Shown: positions 18,355-27,266 of the stretch, one piece after another
How positions within the stretch are numbered: the stretch's first letter is position 1
Layout of the letters: each line of letters starts with the position of its first letter
Position numbers and translations under genes: made by a program
Notes under the pieces: generated by a model
Seen by the model: only the letters and a program-made list of their open reading frames with translations
The model's database searches: none
What the model was told of the DNA's origin: nothing
NCBI GenBank assembly: GCA_902608415.1
Contig: CACLNZ010000008.1
Location: 1-38,810, forward strand
Length of the DNA stretch: 38,810 nucleotides
Origin: an uncultured PS1 clade bacterium
Lineage (GTDB): Bacteria > Pseudomonadota > Alphaproteobacteria > MED-G09
Direction: 5' to 3'

Positions 18355-19107
18355 TTAATCTTTGTCTTTTACTTTACCAATAGTGGGCATATGTCTCAAA
18401 TAATCTTTATCACTAATTTTTATCAGAGTATATTTAGTATTTGATGCAGGGGCAAATAGAGGTTTATTTCTTTTCTTTAATAATGGAGCAAGAATCATTC
18501 CAGCTATAAAGCCTCCAATATGTGCGGAATAGGCTACTCCTGATTGACCCTGATCTATAACATTAATTAATTGAAGACCCATCCAAATCCCAAGCACAAT
18601 GAAAGCGGGTACAGTAATTAGTCGAACAATAAAAACTATCCACATAAATACCCAAATTTTTGCTCTTGGGTACATGATTAAATATGCCCCTAACACTCCT
18701 GCAATTGCCCCGCTAGCACCTATCATAGGGACAGGGCTAGTAGGATCATAAAGAATTTGAGCAAAAACCGCGGCAAAACCACATAATAAATAAAATATTA
18801 TGAATCTAACTTTTCCAAAACTATCTTCAATATTATCTCCGAATATCCATAAATAGACCATGTTACCTATGAGATGCGATATATTACCATGAACAAACAT
18901 TGAGCTTATTATTGTAAACCATTGATTATTAATGTTATTTATTAATTTGACTGGCGTTATTCCGAATGATCTAACAAAATTATTGAAATCTATCTGATTT
19001 AATCCCATTTGGTAGAAAAATATCAAAGAACATAGGATTATTAGAAGCCAGGATATATAAGGCCTTATTGAGGTCGGATTATCATCTCTGAATGGAAAAA
19101 AGAACAT
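18355..19107 (-). CDS. rhomboid-family intramembrane serine protease
   Basis: FVHGNISHLIGNMVYLWIFGDNIED; GASGAIAGVLGAYL; HIGGFIAG. Confidence 0.95.
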   Translation of the reverse strand: MFFFPFRDDNPTSIRPYISWLLIILCSLIFFYQMGLNQIDFNNFVRSFGITPVKLINNINNQWFTIISSMFVHGNISHLIGNMVYLWIFGDNIEDSFGKVRFIIFYLLCGFAAVFAQILYDPTSPVPMIGASGAIAGVLGAYLIMYPRAKIWVFMWIVFIVRLITVPAFIVLGIWMGLQLINVIDQGQSGVAYSAHIGGFIAGMILAPLLKKRNKPLFAPASNTKYTLIKISDKDYLRHMPTIGKVKDKD

Positions 19108-19216
19108 TTAATAAATACCTAGCTATCCTTATTTTTAGTTACATAGAGATACAAGAGTTGATTTCAAATATACAACAAAATCAGTCATTTTATCCAATCA
19201 TTAATAACATTAAACT

Positions 19217-20545
19217 ATGACAAAAAAAATAACATCAATAGTTCTTGCTGCCGGAAAAGGAACAAGAATGAATTCAAGCTTACCTAAGCCAATGCATTCT
19301 GTAGCTGGAAAACCTATGTTGTCTCATATAATAGAAAACATAAATGCAGCAAGTATTAATGATATTATAGTCGTTATTAACAATGATAGTGATGATTTAA
19401 AAAATTATCTCAATAAAAACCATCCTGATATAAGAACTTCCATTCAAAAAAATCAAAATGGAACTGGTGATGCAGTTAAATCTGTATTTAATAATTATGA
19501 TTTATCCGACAGTGATGGGGTAGTAGTTGTTTTTGGTGATACCCCTTTACTAAGACCAGAAACAATTCAGAAACTATCAGAATCCTCTGTAAAAAGTGAT
19601 TTAACTATTATGGTTTTTGAAGCTGATAACCCTAAAGGATATGGAAGAATTATTTTAAAGGACAACAAGCTTCATTCAATCGTTGAAGAAATTAATACTA
19701 CTGAAGAAAATAAGAATATTAAACTCTGCAATGGTGGTGTTATGGCATTTAAAAATAATGATTTAGGAAAACTTTTGGAATTACTTAAAAATGACAACCC
19801 TAAAAAAGAATTTATTTTATCTGATATGGTTGAAATTATTAACAATCAAGGCGGTTTATCTGAATACATACAATGCGAAGAACTTGAAATTTTTGGTGTT
19901 GATACAAAAATAGGTTTAGCAAAAGCTGAAAAAGAATTTCAAAATAGATTAAGAGAAAAATTTATGTCCGCAGGAGTCACTTTACTTGATCCTGAGTCTG
20001 TTTTTTTTCAATCAGATACTGTTATTGAAGAAAATGTTGTAATTCAAAATAATGTCTTTTTTGGAAAAAATGTTCATTTAAAAAGTGGTGTGTTTGTAAG
20101 ATCATTTTCATATGTGGAAGAGGCTATCATTCATGAAAATGCCACAATTGGACCATTTTCTCGTCTTAGAGGCAATGTAAGCATTGGTATGGATTGTAAA
20201 ATAGGGAATTTCGTCGAAGTTAAAAACTCAACTTTAGCTAAAGATGTTAAAGCAAGTCATCTCTCCTATCTGGGAGATAGTCAAATTGAAGAAAATGCGA
20301 ATATTGGAGCAGGAACAATTACTTGTAATTATGATGGTGTAAATAAAAACAAGACTCATATTGGAAAAAATACTTTTATTGGGTCTAACGCTTCCCTCGT
20401 TGCGCCTGTTGAAATTGGAGACAACGCTCATATTGGTGCTGGTTCAGTGATTACAAAAAATGTTGAAAAAGAAAGTTTAGTTTTAACAAGAGCGCCTTTA
20501 AAGACTGTTTCAAATTGGGCAAAGAAATTCTTAGGCAATAATTAG
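19217..20545 (+). CDS. glmU: bifunctional GlcNAc-1-P uridyltransferase / GlcN-1-P acetyltransferase
   Basis: VLAAGKGTRMNSSLPKPMHSVAGKPML; left-handed beta-helix hexapeptides; GAGTITCNYDGVNKNKT. Confidence 0.97.
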   Translation: MTKKITSIVLAAGKGTRMNSSLPKPMHSVAGKPMLSHIIENINAASINDIIVVINNDSDDLKNYLNKNHPDIRTSIQKNQNGTGDAVKSVFNNYDLSDSDGVVVVFGDTPLLRPETIQKLSESSVKSDLTIMVFEADNPKGYGRIILKDNKLHSIVEEINTTEENKNIKLCNGGVMAFKNNDLGKLLELLKNDNPKKEFILSDMVEIINNQGGLSEYIQCEELEIFGVDTKIGLAKAEKEFQNRLREKFMSAGVTLLDPESVFFQSDTVIEENVVIQNNVFFGKNVHLKSGVFVRSFSYVEEAIIHENATIGPFSRLRGNVSIGMDCKIGNFVEVKNSTLAKDVKASHLSYLGDSQIEENANIGAGTITCNYDGVNKNKTHIGKNTFIGSNASLVAPVEIGDNAHIGAGSVITKNVEKESLVLTRAPLKTVSNWAKKFLGNN

Positions 20546-20554
20546 GAGATTTTT

Positions 20555-22387
20555 ATGTGTGGTATTTTTGGTGTTATAGCAAATAACGATAATGTAAAAG
20601 ATCAAATTTTCGATGGTCTGAGAAGACTTGAATATCGTGGATATGACTCTTCAGGCATCGCAACCATTAATAATGATCAGATTAATTGTATAAAGTCTCA
20701 AGGTAATTTAGATCAGCTCCAAAAAAAATTAATTAATGAAGAGTTATTAGGTAATATTGGTATAGGTCATACTAGATGGGCTACTCATGGGGTTCCTAAC
20801 GAAGCAAATGCTCACCCGCACACAACTGATGAAGTTGCAGTTGTTCATAATGGTATTATTGAGAACTTTTCTTTACTTAAAAATCAGATTGCAGAAACAG
20901 GTATAAACTTTAAAAGTGATACTGACACTGAAGCAATTACACATCTCATTACTCTATATTTAAAGTCAGGGATGGGAAGTTACGATGCTATAAGAGCTAC
21001 AACTGAAGATATTCAAGGATCTTATGCATTGGCAATCATAATAAGATCGGAACCAAATAAATTATATGCTGTTAGAAAAGGAAGCCCTCTTGCTATTGGG
21101 TCATCAGAAAGTAAAAATTATATTGGGTCAGATGGTTATTCCTTAGGTAATTATTGTAATGAAGTTGCCTATTTAAAAGACGGAGACATCGCGATCATAA
21201 AGAGCGATACTTTTGAGATTTTTGATAGCCAAAATGAATTTGTAAATAGAAAATCGCAAATAATAGATCAGACCGTTACACTATCAGAAAAAGGTGTATT
21301 TAAGCACTTTATGTCAAAAGAGATTCATGAGCAGCCAAGTGTAATTCAAGATTCTATTAGTCATTATATTAATAATGAAGACTTAACAGTGAATTTACCA
21401 AAATTACCATTTAATATTACTAATTTGAAAAACATCACTTTAGTCGCGTGTGGAAGCTCATATTATTCTGGATTAGTTGCCCGTGAATGGTTTGAAAAAC
21501 TAGCTCGTGTGAAAGTTGATGTTGAAATTGCTTCTGAGTTTAGGTATCGAGAGGCTCCAACGGATTCAAGCGGACTAACTGTATTTATCTCTCAATCAGG
21601 TGAAACAGCTGATACTTTAGCGGCTTTAAAGCATTGTAAAAAACTTAATCAAAAAACTATTTCAATAGTGAATGTACCAAATTCCTCTATGTGTAGAAAC
21701 TCAGATTCATCTCTTAAAATTTTTGCTGGACCTGAGATAGGCGTTGCATCGACTAAGGCCTTTACCTGTCAGCTCGTTGTTTTGGCATCTTTAGCTATTC
21801 ATATTGGAAGGATAAATGGAAATCTATCTGATGATGATGAAAATAATTATGTAAAATCACTACTTGATATCCCAAGATTAATTTCAAATGTCTTAGATCA
21901 AGAAGAAGATCTTATTAAAATTGTAAAAGAATTAAATCCAATAAAAAATGCTTTATACCTTGGAAGAGGGCAAATGTATCCTGTTGCTCTTGAGGGTGCA
22001 TTAAAACTAAAAGAAATTTCTTATATTCATGCAGAGGGTTATCCTGCTGGTGAAATGAAGCATGGGCCAATAGCTCTTTTGGAAAAAGGTCTTCCTGTAA
22101 TAATTGGTGCGCCATCATTTAACTTATTTGATAAAACAGCATCCAATCTTTATGAGGTTATTGCAAGAGATGGAAATGTTTTACTTGTTACTGATCAAAA
22201 GGGTTTAAATCATCTTGGCGATATTGCAGAAAAAATAAAATCATTTATAGTTGATGAGGCCAATATTATTACTGCACCATTTATTTATACCATTCCATAC
22301 CAACTTTTTGCTTATCATACAGCTCTTCTTAAAGGAACTGATGTTGATCAACCAAGGAATTTAGCGAAATCAGTAACTGTGGAGTAG
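20555..22387 (+). CDS. glmS: glutamine-fructose-6-phosphate aminotransferase
   Basis: MCGIFGVIA; RRLEYRGYDSSGIA; HTRWATHG; DQPRNLAKSVTVE* C-terminus. Confidence 0.97.
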   Translation: MCGIFGVIANNDNVKDQIFDGLRRLEYRGYDSSGIATINNDQINCIKSQGNLDQLQKKLINEELLGNIGIGHTRWATHGVPNEANAHPHTTDEVAVVHNGIIENFSLLKNQIAETGINFKSDTDTEAITHLITLYLKSGMGSYDAIRATTEDIQGSYALAIIIRSEPNKLYAVRKGSPLAIGSSESKNYIGSDGYSLGNYCNEVAYLKDGDIAIIKSDTFEIFDSQNEFVNRKSQIIDQTVTLSEKGVFKHFMSKEIHEQPSVIQDSISHYINNEDLTVNLPKLPFNITNLKNITLVACGSSYYSGLVAREWFEKLARVKVDVEIASEFRYREAPTDSSGLTVFISQSGETADTLAALKHCKKLNQKTISIVNVPNSSMCRNSDSSLKIFAGPEIGVASTKAFTCQLVVLASLAIHIGRINGNLSDDDENNYVKSLLDIPRLISNVLDQEEDLIKIVKELNPIKNALYLGRGQMYPVALEGALKLKEISYIHAEGYPAGEMKHGPIALLEKGLPVIIGAPSFNLFDKTASNLYEVIARDGNVLLVTDQKGLNHLGDIAEKIKSFIVDEANIITAPFIYTIPYQLFAYHTALLKGTDVDQPRNLAKSVTVE

Positions 22388-22466
22388 TTTACAACAGTAA
22401 ATTAGACTTTGAGAGAAAGTATAAATAAGTTATCGTTTGTTTATTGTTTTTTGATTAGAGTTATTT

Positions 22467-23498
22467 ATGGCAACAGTTAAGCAAATTGGAAGTCTTTTAG
22501 AAAAATCTTTCGAAAAATGGGATTTCAAAAAAGCAATTAGATTAAGTGATAATGAGTCAAAAACAAGAGACTATTTAATAGAGCCCCTTTTCAATTTACT
22601 TGGTTTTAATAAAATGGATCATTACTCCCATGAATTCAGCTTAAGGAATTCAAAGGGCGGGATAAAAAAAGTTGATATGGTTGTAACCCTTAACGGTAAA
22701 AACCCAATAATGTTAGTAGAATGTAAAAAAGCAACTTTAAATTTAAATAAATCTCATTTTAAACAGTTATCTAAATATTTTGAGCATCACAAAGAGTCCA
22801 AAGTTGGAATTCTCACAAATGGAGTTGTTTATGAATTTTATACTGTTAAATGGAATGATAAAAAAGTTTTAAGCAATAAGCCCTTTTTAATTTTTAATCT
22901 CAAAGATTTTACAAGGGCAGATTTAGAGGAAATTGCAGTTTTTCATATCCAGCTTTTTGATGTGAAGGAGATTTTAAAAATTTCAGAAAAAACATATTTT
23001 CTTAATGACTTTAATATAGCGCTTACTAAAACATTATTCCCAGGGAGTGATGAACTTTTAAAGATTATTTATCAAAATATGGGTGGAAAAATAACTACAG
23101 ATAATGTTAAAATTCGATTGCGTAAACTTTTAAATTCAGTTTCACTTAATGAGTCCATTGAAAAAATAAAAGTTCTTGAAGGGAAAGAGTCCTCAACAGG
23201 AATTTTTACCTCTGGTGAAGAGCTTAAAGCATTTCAGATAATAAAAACTATTTTGGTAATGAACCCTAGACTTAAACCTCATTACGATAGATTTAGTTTT
23301 AAGGATTACAAGGGGCAATTTAAAATAGTTGTAGATGAAATGCCCTCGAAAGAGATTTGTAACCTTGCTATCGCCAAATCAACTAAAAGCATATCAATAG
23401 AGAATAATTCTTATGATTTAAAAAATATTTCTACTATTGAGTTAACTAAGTTTAAGAAGAAATTGGTAGATTCTGCTATAAAATTTTTTAAAAATTAA
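22467..23498 (+). CDS. orphan type I restriction enzyme R-subunit N-terminal (HsdR_N)-like protein
   Basis: DYLIEPLFNLLGF; PD-(D/E)XK core VDMVVTLNGKNPIMLVECKKA; no hsdM/hsdS or helicase neighbours. Confidence 0.8.
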   Translation: MATVKQIGSLLEKSFEKWDFKKAIRLSDNESKTRDYLIEPLFNLLGFNKMDHYSHEFSLRNSKGGIKKVDMVVTLNGKNPIMLVECKKATLNLNKSHFKQLSKYFEHHKESKVGILTNGVVYEFYTVKWNDKKVLSNKPFLIFNLKDFTRADLEEIAVFHIQLFDVKEILKISEKTYFLNDFNIALTKTLFPGSDELLKIIYQNMGGKITTDNVKIRLRKLLNSVSLNESIEKIKVLEGKESSTGIFTSGEELKAFQIIKTILVMNPRLKPHYDRFSFKDYKGQFKIVVDEMPSKEICNLAIAKSTKSISIENNSYDLKNISTIELTKFKKKLVDSAIKFFKN

Positions 23499-23553
23499 TA
23501 ATCTATTATTTATTGTTGTAAAGCACTCGATAACTGAGGAGTAGAAAGAAAAA

Positions 23554-23916
23554 ATGAATAATAATGTTGAAGGGGGATGTTTTTGCGGTTCAGTTCGCTA
23601 TAGTTTTAAATTTGATGAATATCCATCCGCAAATTGTTATTGTTCAATATGTAGACGAATTTCAGGTGCCCCATTTGTTTCTTGGCTAGCTATTCCTGTT
23701 GTTCTTTTTAAATATCTTAATAGTAAACCTAAAAAAATAAAATCTTCCTCTCATGGAGCTCGTTTCTTTTGTGTGGAATGCGGCACTCCAATAGCTTGTG
23801 TTCTTGAAGAAGATTCAAAAAATATTAATATTACTATTGCCAGTCTCGACAAGCCGCAAGAATTTGAACCAAAAGCTAATATATATGTTGATGATATGCT
23901 TGATTGGCTGAAATAA
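23554..23916 (+). CDS. GFA (glutathione-dependent formaldehyde-activating)/CENP-V-like zinc protein
   Basis: GGCFCGSVRYSF; NCYCSICRRISGAPFVSW; FFCVECGTPI. Confidence 0.93.
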   Translation: MNNNVEGGCFCGSVRYSFKFDEYPSANCYCSICRRISGAPFVSWLAIPVVLFKYLNSKPKKIKSSSHGARFFCVECGTPIACVLEEDSKNINITIASLDKPQEFEPKANIYVDDMLDWLK

Positions 23917-23972
23917 AATCATGAATTATATTTTTGCTTATTCACAGTTTTTATACTAAGTATAAAATCGTG

Positions 23973-24377
23973 ATGATTAATAAATTTAAAATTGATGGTT
24001 TAGCAATTTCATTGTCTTTCTTATGTGCAGTTCATTGTCTATTTATGCCATCTTTTATTATTCTGGCGCCTAGTTTGTTATCTATTTCATTTGATAATGA
24101 GTTTATACATTATCTAATTTTAGCGTTAGCAATCCCTATTAGTGTATTCGCTTTATCTGCAGGTTATAAAGCTCATAAAAACTTATCTATGATATTTATA
24201 GGGTTTTTGGGTTTATCAATTCTTTTGTTTGCAGTTTTGTTTGGTAACAATCTATTTGGAGAAATTGGAGAAAAAGGCCTGACATTATTCGGTTCAGTCA
24301 TCGTTGCTTGTGCTCATTATAGAAATCTAAAAGTTTGCAAGGAATTAGATTGTGATTGTCACGATAGTTCAGTTTAA
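23973..24377 (+). CDS. MerC-domain membrane protein
   Basis: DGLAISLSFLCAVHCLFMPSFIIL plus multiple TMs; start taken at ATG 23973. Confidence 0.85.
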   Translation: MINKFKIDGLAISLSFLCAVHCLFMPSFIILAPSLLSISFDNEFIHYLILALAIPISVFALSAGYKAHKNLSMIFIGFLGLSILLFAVLFGNNLFGEIGEKGLTLFGSVIVACAHYRNLKVCKELDCDCHDSSV

Positions 24378-24473
24378 CTTTTATAATTCAAAACTTTAAG
24401 AGAAAATAAACTTCTTATTATTGAATATTTTATAATTATTGTTTTACACTTATATTTTTTAAAGGAGAAAATT

Positions 24474-24920
24474 ATGTTATCAAAATTAGTCACATTAAAG
24501 TCTTATGTCTTTACTTTTATAGTCTTAACATTTTTTACAATTAGTAGTTTAAGCGCTTTTGATATAAGCAAGAATGCTTCTAAAGGAAACTTTGAAATCA
24601 CCTCATGGAAAGCAGGAGGTGGTTATAGCGTAATTACTTCTGCTGGTTTTGTTGATGGTTATGGAAAGGTTTATCTTACTCATAAGTTTAAAGCGAATAG
24701 CGGAGAAGCATTATCCGGTGACTTTACAGGCGCTGCAAGAGCAATTAGTAAAAATGGAGATATGGCTTTTGCAAGTCTTCAAGGAATTTGGAAGCGTGAA
24801 GGAAAAACCTTAACCATACATACATTGGATTCTCTTACTGACGGCACCGCTAATTATGCTAAAGGTACATTTGATCTGTATGAAGGCACACTTAAATTCG
24901 ATGTTTTTTCGATTGAATAA
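24474..24920 (+). CDS. exported protein of unknown function
   Basis: SD aaaggag; signal peptide; beta-rich mature region, no recognised family. Confidence 0.75.
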   Translation: MLSKLVTLKSYVFTFIVLTFFTISSLSAFDISKNASKGNFEITSWKAGGGYSVITSAGFVDGYGKVYLTHKFKANSGEALSGDFTGAARAISKNGDMAFASLQGIWKREGKTLTIHTLDSLTDGTANYAKGTFDLYEGTLKFDVFSIE

Positions 24921-24941
24921 TCAAGGTTATAGGAGAAAATT

Positions 24942-25331
24942 ATGTTTAGTCATGTGATGGTTGGAACAAACGATATAGAAGAAACTAAAATTTTTTATGA
25001 TAAATTATTAGGTGTTCTAGGAGCTTCACCAGGAGTGCTTTCACCAAATCTTACTGGTCAAAAAAGGTATTTTTATGCTCACGATAATTCTATGTTTGTT
25101 ATAACTGAACCAATTGATGGAAACGAAGCTACCACAGGAAATGGTTTAACGATTGCCTTTAATGTTGAGAACGAAGAAGAGGGCAATTTGTGGCATCAAA
25201 CAGGAATTGAAAATGGTGGAACAACTATTGAAGATCCACCTGGAGTTAGAGATTATGGTGAGATGAAAATATATCTTGCCTACTTGAGAGATCCTTCAGG
25301 TAATAAACTTTGTGCAATTAAAAGAATGTAA
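24942..25331 (+). CDS. VOC-family protein
   Basis: FSHVMVGTNDIEETKIFYDKLLGVLG; YLAYLRDPSGNKLCA. Confidence 0.93.
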   Translation: MFSHVMVGTNDIEETKIFYDKLLGVLGASPGVLSPNLTGQKRYFYAHDNSMFVITEPIDGNEATTGNGLTIAFNVENEEEGNLWHQTGIENGGTTIEDPPGVRDYGEMKIYLAYLRDPSGNKLCAIKRM

Positions 25332-25351
25332 TCAGTATTTGGAAAATCTTT

Positions 25352-26305
25352 ATGATTAATTCAAAATTTTACCCCTTTTTTATAGCCTTAGTCTTATCTA
25401 TCCTTTTTTTTATTATTTATATTTTACTTGGCAATCAAGGGATAATCTTATCCCTTGAGCCAAATGAAAATATTGGTGATATTTCTAGATGGTGCGAAAG
25501 AGTTAGTGGAAGTATTTTTAGAGAGCCATCCAATGCATTAAGTAATATAGGATTTATGATTCTTGGATTATTAATGTTTTTGGTTTTAGGAAAAGACATA
25601 AAATCCAATAATTCTAATCAATTTACTGGATTAAACTCAATTTCAATACTTTATGCGGGTGCAGCAATATTTCTTGGGCCAGGTTCATTGTTAATGCATG
25701 GAACACACACAGAATGGGGTGAGTGGGCCGATAATTTAAGTATGATAATGTATATTATCATTCCATGGCTTTTAAACATTAAGGAAATGGGTCGATGGTC
25801 AATTAAGACATTCTTTTCTTCATATTTCCTAATTGTTTTTGTTTATGCTGTAACAAGATGGCTATTTGGATCAGAATTAGGCATTAACCTTGACTTATTT
25901 GGTCTATCAATCGGTTTATGGGTTATATCCGAGACGCTTTTTCGATTTTGGTCTCCATTATTTAGATGGTTTTCAGGTTTTATTGGCTTTCTTGTAGCAT
26001 CAGTATTTGGAATCTTTCCTGCAGAAATATTCTTAAACTTTAATGATTTTTGGTGGGTTCTTTTATTTTGGATACCGGCAATATTTTCACACCATCCACC
26101 TCGCGTAAAGAGAGATTATACACCTTGGTTTTACCTAGGAATGGGATCTTATGTGCTTGCTTTCATTATATGGCTTCAAGGTTATCCAAATACACCATTT
26201 TGTTATCCGGACTCTATTATTCAGCCCCATGCAATTTGGCATTTGATGACCGCTTTTTCTACCTGGTGTTTCTTTATTTTTTTTAGAACTGAACAAAGAT
26301 TATAA
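25352..26305 (+). CDS. CREST-superfamily / ceramidase-like integral membrane hydrolase
   Basis: EPSNALSNIGFM; GSLLMHGTHTEWGEWADNLSM; PHAIWHLMTAF: the three His/Asp/Ser/Glu motifs of alkaline ceramidase-type proteins on a multi-TM scaffold. Confidence 0.75.
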   Translation: MINSKFYPFFIALVLSILFFIIYILLGNQGIILSLEPNENIGDISRWCERVSGSIFREPSNALSNIGFMILGLLMFLVLGKDIKSNNSNQFTGLNSISILYAGAAIFLGPGSLLMHGTHTEWGEWADNLSMIMYIIIPWLLNIKEMGRWSIKTFFSSYFLIVFVYAVTRWLFGSELGINLDLFGLSIGLWVISETLFRFWSPLFRWFSGFIGFLVASVFGIFPAEIFLNFNDFWWVLLFWIPAIFSHHPPRVKRDYTPWFYLGMGSYVLAFIIWLQGYPNTPFCYPDSIIQPHAIWHLMTAFSTWCFFIFFRTEQRL

Positions 26306-26596
26306 GAAAAAGAAGTACAAAGGTAATCGAAAAACTAGAAAAACTTTTAGAATTTGAAAATTTCTTTTCAATTCAATATCACTAAAGTTTGAGTTAGTTT
26401 TTTTATTATCACTTGAAAAAATTACACTATCACTATTCATCCTTTTAATTCTCTTAATTATTAATGTTTTTTTATCTGGTTGAGCAATAACAATATCATT
26501 AGCCTGAATTTTTTTTGTCTTATATGCAAACACAAAATCATTATGATTTAGTGTGGGCTTCATGCTAGTCCCAGAAACTTTATAGAGTTTAAGCAC
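26300..26596 (-). CDS. sodX: S26-family peptidase, Ni-SOD maturation protease
   Basis: VSGTSMKPTLNHNDFVFAYK (catalytic Ser) and TLIIKRIKRM (catalytic Lys); overlaps sodN. Confidence 0.88.
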   Translation of the reverse strand: MLKLYKVSGTSMKPTLNHNDFVFAYKTKKIQANDIVIAQPDKKTLIIKRIKRMNSDSVIFSSDNKKTNSNFSDIELKRNFQILKVFLVFRLPLYFFFL

Positions 26597-27062
26597 TCTC
26601 TAGTTTTGGTCTTACAATATTAAGTTCAGGAGGATATGGCGCTTTAATAATTTCAGTATCAATGCCCTTTGTTTTCCAAAAAATTGTTGCAAATTCATTT
26701 ATTTTTGCAACCAATTCTTCAGCATTTTCTCTTTTTACATCTTGTTTGCATTTTGAAGCTGTCATCATTATATCATGCACGAGATTATGTATGTTTGGAT
26801 GAGATTCAATTTGAGGGGCCTTGAAATAATCACCCCAAATTATAGTTACTTCATTTTTAACAATTTTTGCTTGAGTTTCTTTTTCAATAACTAATCTAGA
26901 TTTATGTGCTTCTGACTTAAGGGTGCTATCAGAAGGATCAATCTCATGCAAAAGATCAATAAGTCTCACAACGCTAAGTGCAGCTACTTGAGCAATTGCT
27001 GGATCATAGATTTTACAGGGTATATCACAGTGAGCTTCAACTTTTTCCATTGGTTTAAACAT
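26589..27062 (-). CDS. sodN: nickel superoxide dismutase
   Basis: Ni-hook AHCDIPCKIYDPAIAQVAALSV after a short leader; KAPYPPELNIV C-terminal region. Confidence 0.95.
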   Translation of the reverse strand: MFKPMEKVEAHCDIPCKIYDPAIAQVAALSVVRLIDLLHEIDPSDSTLKSEAHKSRLVIEKETQAKIVKNEVTIIWGDYFKAPQIESHPNIHNLVHDIMMTASKCKQDVKRENAEELVAKINEFATIFWKTKGIDTEIIKAPYPPELNIVRPKLESA

Positions 27063-27064
27063 AT

Positions 27065-27250
27065 CTACTTCCTTATCTTTTTTGTAAGTTTAATTTTTTT
27101 TAAGTAAGTATCCTTAAAAATCATTATTCCTATTATTGCTAAAACTAAATACAATAATTCAACATGAATGAATGAATGATGATGTCCTGGATGTGCAAAA
27201 AGATCATTAGCTAAAAACACTAAAAGACTAAATAATATTAATTTTTTCAT
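27065..27250 (-). CDS. small exported/anchored protein with HPGHHH at the predicted mature N-terminus
   Basis: MKKLILFSLLVFLANDLFA|HPGHHHSFIHVELLYLVLAIIGIMIFKDTYLKK...; 2-nt gap to sodN. Confidence 0.75.
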   Translation of the reverse strand: MKKLILFSLLVFLANDLFAHPGHHHSFIHVELLYLVLAIIGIMIFKDTYLKKIKLTKKIRK

Positions 27251-27266
27251 TTCTTAATCCCTTTTA

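Noticed and set aside
20261-20283. Hairpin atctctcctatctgggagat resembling a terminator stem
   Set aside because: Lies inside glmU coding sequence with no U-tract; no support for termination or attenuation.
20546-20554. Possible glmS ribozyme/riboswitch upstream of glmS
   Set aside because: glmU stops only 9 nt before glmS, so there is no room for a leader ribozyme.
26050-26286. 78-aa plus-strand ORF inside the ceramidase-like gene
   Set aside because: Alternative-frame ORF within a motif-supported gene.
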